Below are positions 62,683-64,000 of a stretch of 64,000 nt of DNA, piece after piece. The DNA is from Xenopus tropicalis (lineage: Eukaryota; Chordata; Amphibia; Anura; Pipidae), in NCBI RefSeq assembly GCF_000004195.4, contig NC_030684.2, positions 68,493,392 through 68,557,391 of the forward strand. The letters are read 5' to 3'. Every line of letters starts with the position of its first letter. Position 1 is the first letter of the stretch. Both the position numbers and the translations under genes were made by a program. Below the pieces are notes generated by a model. The model had not been told where the DNA came from. It was given only the letters and a program-made list of their open reading frames with translations, and did no database searches.

Positions 62683-63616
62683 AAAGGAGGCCCCTGCCAA
62701 TAATTGTACATTTTTAGTCTGCTTTAAATTAAATGCTGCCAGTGCAGCAAAGTGTATTTGGAAATCTTATAAGGTTTGTTACCTATAACTAACAATTAAA
62801 CATCTTGTTTGTGGGTTAGGCTAGGTTGTCTGAGTGTAGCATCCTCTCCTGCTACCTTTGGCATTTGAAGCTTAATTAATAAAGTTTTTTTTTACATTAG
62901 AGAATGCTGCCACATTTTTCAAGTGGGGCCACATTCTTGTCCAAGTGCTACCCTAGGTACTGGAGTAAACTGGAAAACATGGCATTTCAACTGTACGCAT
63001 GAATATTGCAGGTATGTATAAAAATATATTAAATAAAACATTTCATATAAATAAAGCTTTTTCATGTGTATTTATATTTTTTTTCTTTTGGTATGTTCCA
63101 TTGTATATTCCATATTGAAAGACTGCCATTTTACATACTAAAATGTGTATCTTTAGCTCATATAAAGGCACTGTTCTTGCACATAAACCAAGGCCACAAT
63201 CAGGGTCAGATTATCCACTAAGCACCAGGAGCTTACCTAACGAATCACCTGAGTGTGTCTTCGCCCTAAGAGGGCGCCTGGGGAGGGGGGGTTTTATAAC
63301 TGTAGAGGAAGCAGACCCCATGGTCCAGGCCCCTGCGACTGCAGGGTCGGTTTCCTCTATAGTTACGCCACTGCTAAGTGCCCTAGACACAAGCTCATGG
63401 TCCACCTAGCGTTATGGACTTGATGCACAGTCAACAGATTTCCTCAGAATGGTCAGTTCTCAATCCGGTTGCATTTGGACAATCTGAGTCCGGCAGTCCT
63501 GGGCTGGTGATGTCTTGTCTGCATGCATCTGAGAGAACTGAGGTGGACGGAGAGAGGGACCATGTGATTCAGGCTGGCACTGAAGGCAGGACAGTCATTA
63601 AAAGGATGCTGTTATA
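62683..63616. other. intergenic DNA with a hAT-like end
   Basis: The segment 63290-63373 has inverted words GTAGAGGAAGCAGACCC and GGGTCGGTTTCCTCTA and ends AGTTACGCCACTG, a common hAT-like terminus; the opposite end was not found. The frames at 63143-63409 are due to this repeat. Confidence 0.45.
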
Positions 63617-63996
63617 TTAAAGGAGAAGGAAAGGTAAAAAATAGTAAGCTTAATCAGAAAGGTCTATGTAAATACAGCCATAAGCACTTACAGTAATGCT
63701 ACACTGAGTCCTCTATCAAAAGAAACACAGGATTTCTTGTCTCCTTTTTTGTACACATGTTCTCAAGGTATCTCCCCCCACCCTTAGGAATGTGGCTAAG
63801 CTGCAAGCAGGAAGGTATGAAGACCAAGCTAAAATGGCAGCTGCTATCTTAAACAAACAGAGAAAGCTTCTAGGGCTCTTTACTCCGGTATGGTAATGGT
63901 TTCTGCATAATAATAATACATATAGCATTCTAGGTGGCACTATTGTGACAAATCTATTAGCAGTAAAATACAAAAATGACTTTCATTCCCCTTTAA
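63617..63996. mobile_element. T2-like MITE
   Basis: TTAAAGGAGAAGGAAAGG at the left, CTTTCATTCCCCTTTAA at the right, TTAA at both borders. GAAAGGTCTATGTAAATACA is the inverse of 60373-60392. Confidence 0.85.
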
Positions 63997-64000
63997 ATGG

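Overview
This is vertebrate DNA, almost certainly from a clawed frog (Xenopus, more likely X. tropicalis). The evidence is one intron-containing vertebrate gene, a very high density of short DNA transposons flanked by TTAA with ends of the type TTAAAGGRR (the Xenopus T2/Kolobok MITE family), hAT, Harbinger-like, Tc1 and TA-flanked MITEs, and LINE fragments of the L1/Tx1 and CR1/L2 types. The species is inferred from these families, not from a database match.

The one host protein-coding gene I can support lies on the minus strand between about 58,970 (promoter) and 43,974 (stop codon), probably with a long 3'UTR reaching to about 38,530. Ten coding exons with consensus GT/AG borders and consistent phases splice into a 278-residue protein of the PABIR/FAM122 family (pabir2, formerly fam122b), a regulator of the PP2A-B55 phosphatase. 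Its promoter is GC-rich and carries an NRF1-type palindrome and an ETS-type site. The introns are packed with young-looking mobile elements: a row of three T2 elements sharing TTAA sites, hAT, Harbinger-like, Tc1 and TA-MITE copies, and hammerhead-like repeat fragments.

Region by region: 1-1,962 is the 3' part of an L1/Tx1-type LINE ORF2 broken by a single stop. 1,963-14,400 is intergenic DNA with a minisatellite-bearing hAT-like remnant, a 595-bp Harbinger-like MITE, foldbacks, T2 elements and a 1.05-kb element with TACCGTATATAC ends. 14,401-15,830 is a CR1/L2-type LINE interrupted by a T2 foldback. 15,830-25,488 is mostly unrecognised AT-rich DNA with a few MITEs. 25,489-28,727 is a 3.2-kb Harbinger-like transposon carrying a two-exon gene for a SANT/Myb-like protein but no visible transposase, with a TA-MITE nested in it. 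28,728-38,500 is intergenic with hAT, LINE, minisatellite and hammerhead-like repeats. 38,532-58,970 is pabir2. 58,973-64,000 is upstream DNA with nested T2 and Harbinger-like MITEs.

The mobile elements have no role in common with pabir2 that the sequence shows. The most unusual content is the transposase-less Harbinger-like element with its SANT/proline-rich/coiled-coil gene, the tandem T2 row, the repeated association of one hAT-like family with internal minisatellites, and a stop codon shared by two LINE copies right after the reverse transcriptase active-site motif. No tRNA, rRNA or CRISPR feature was seen.
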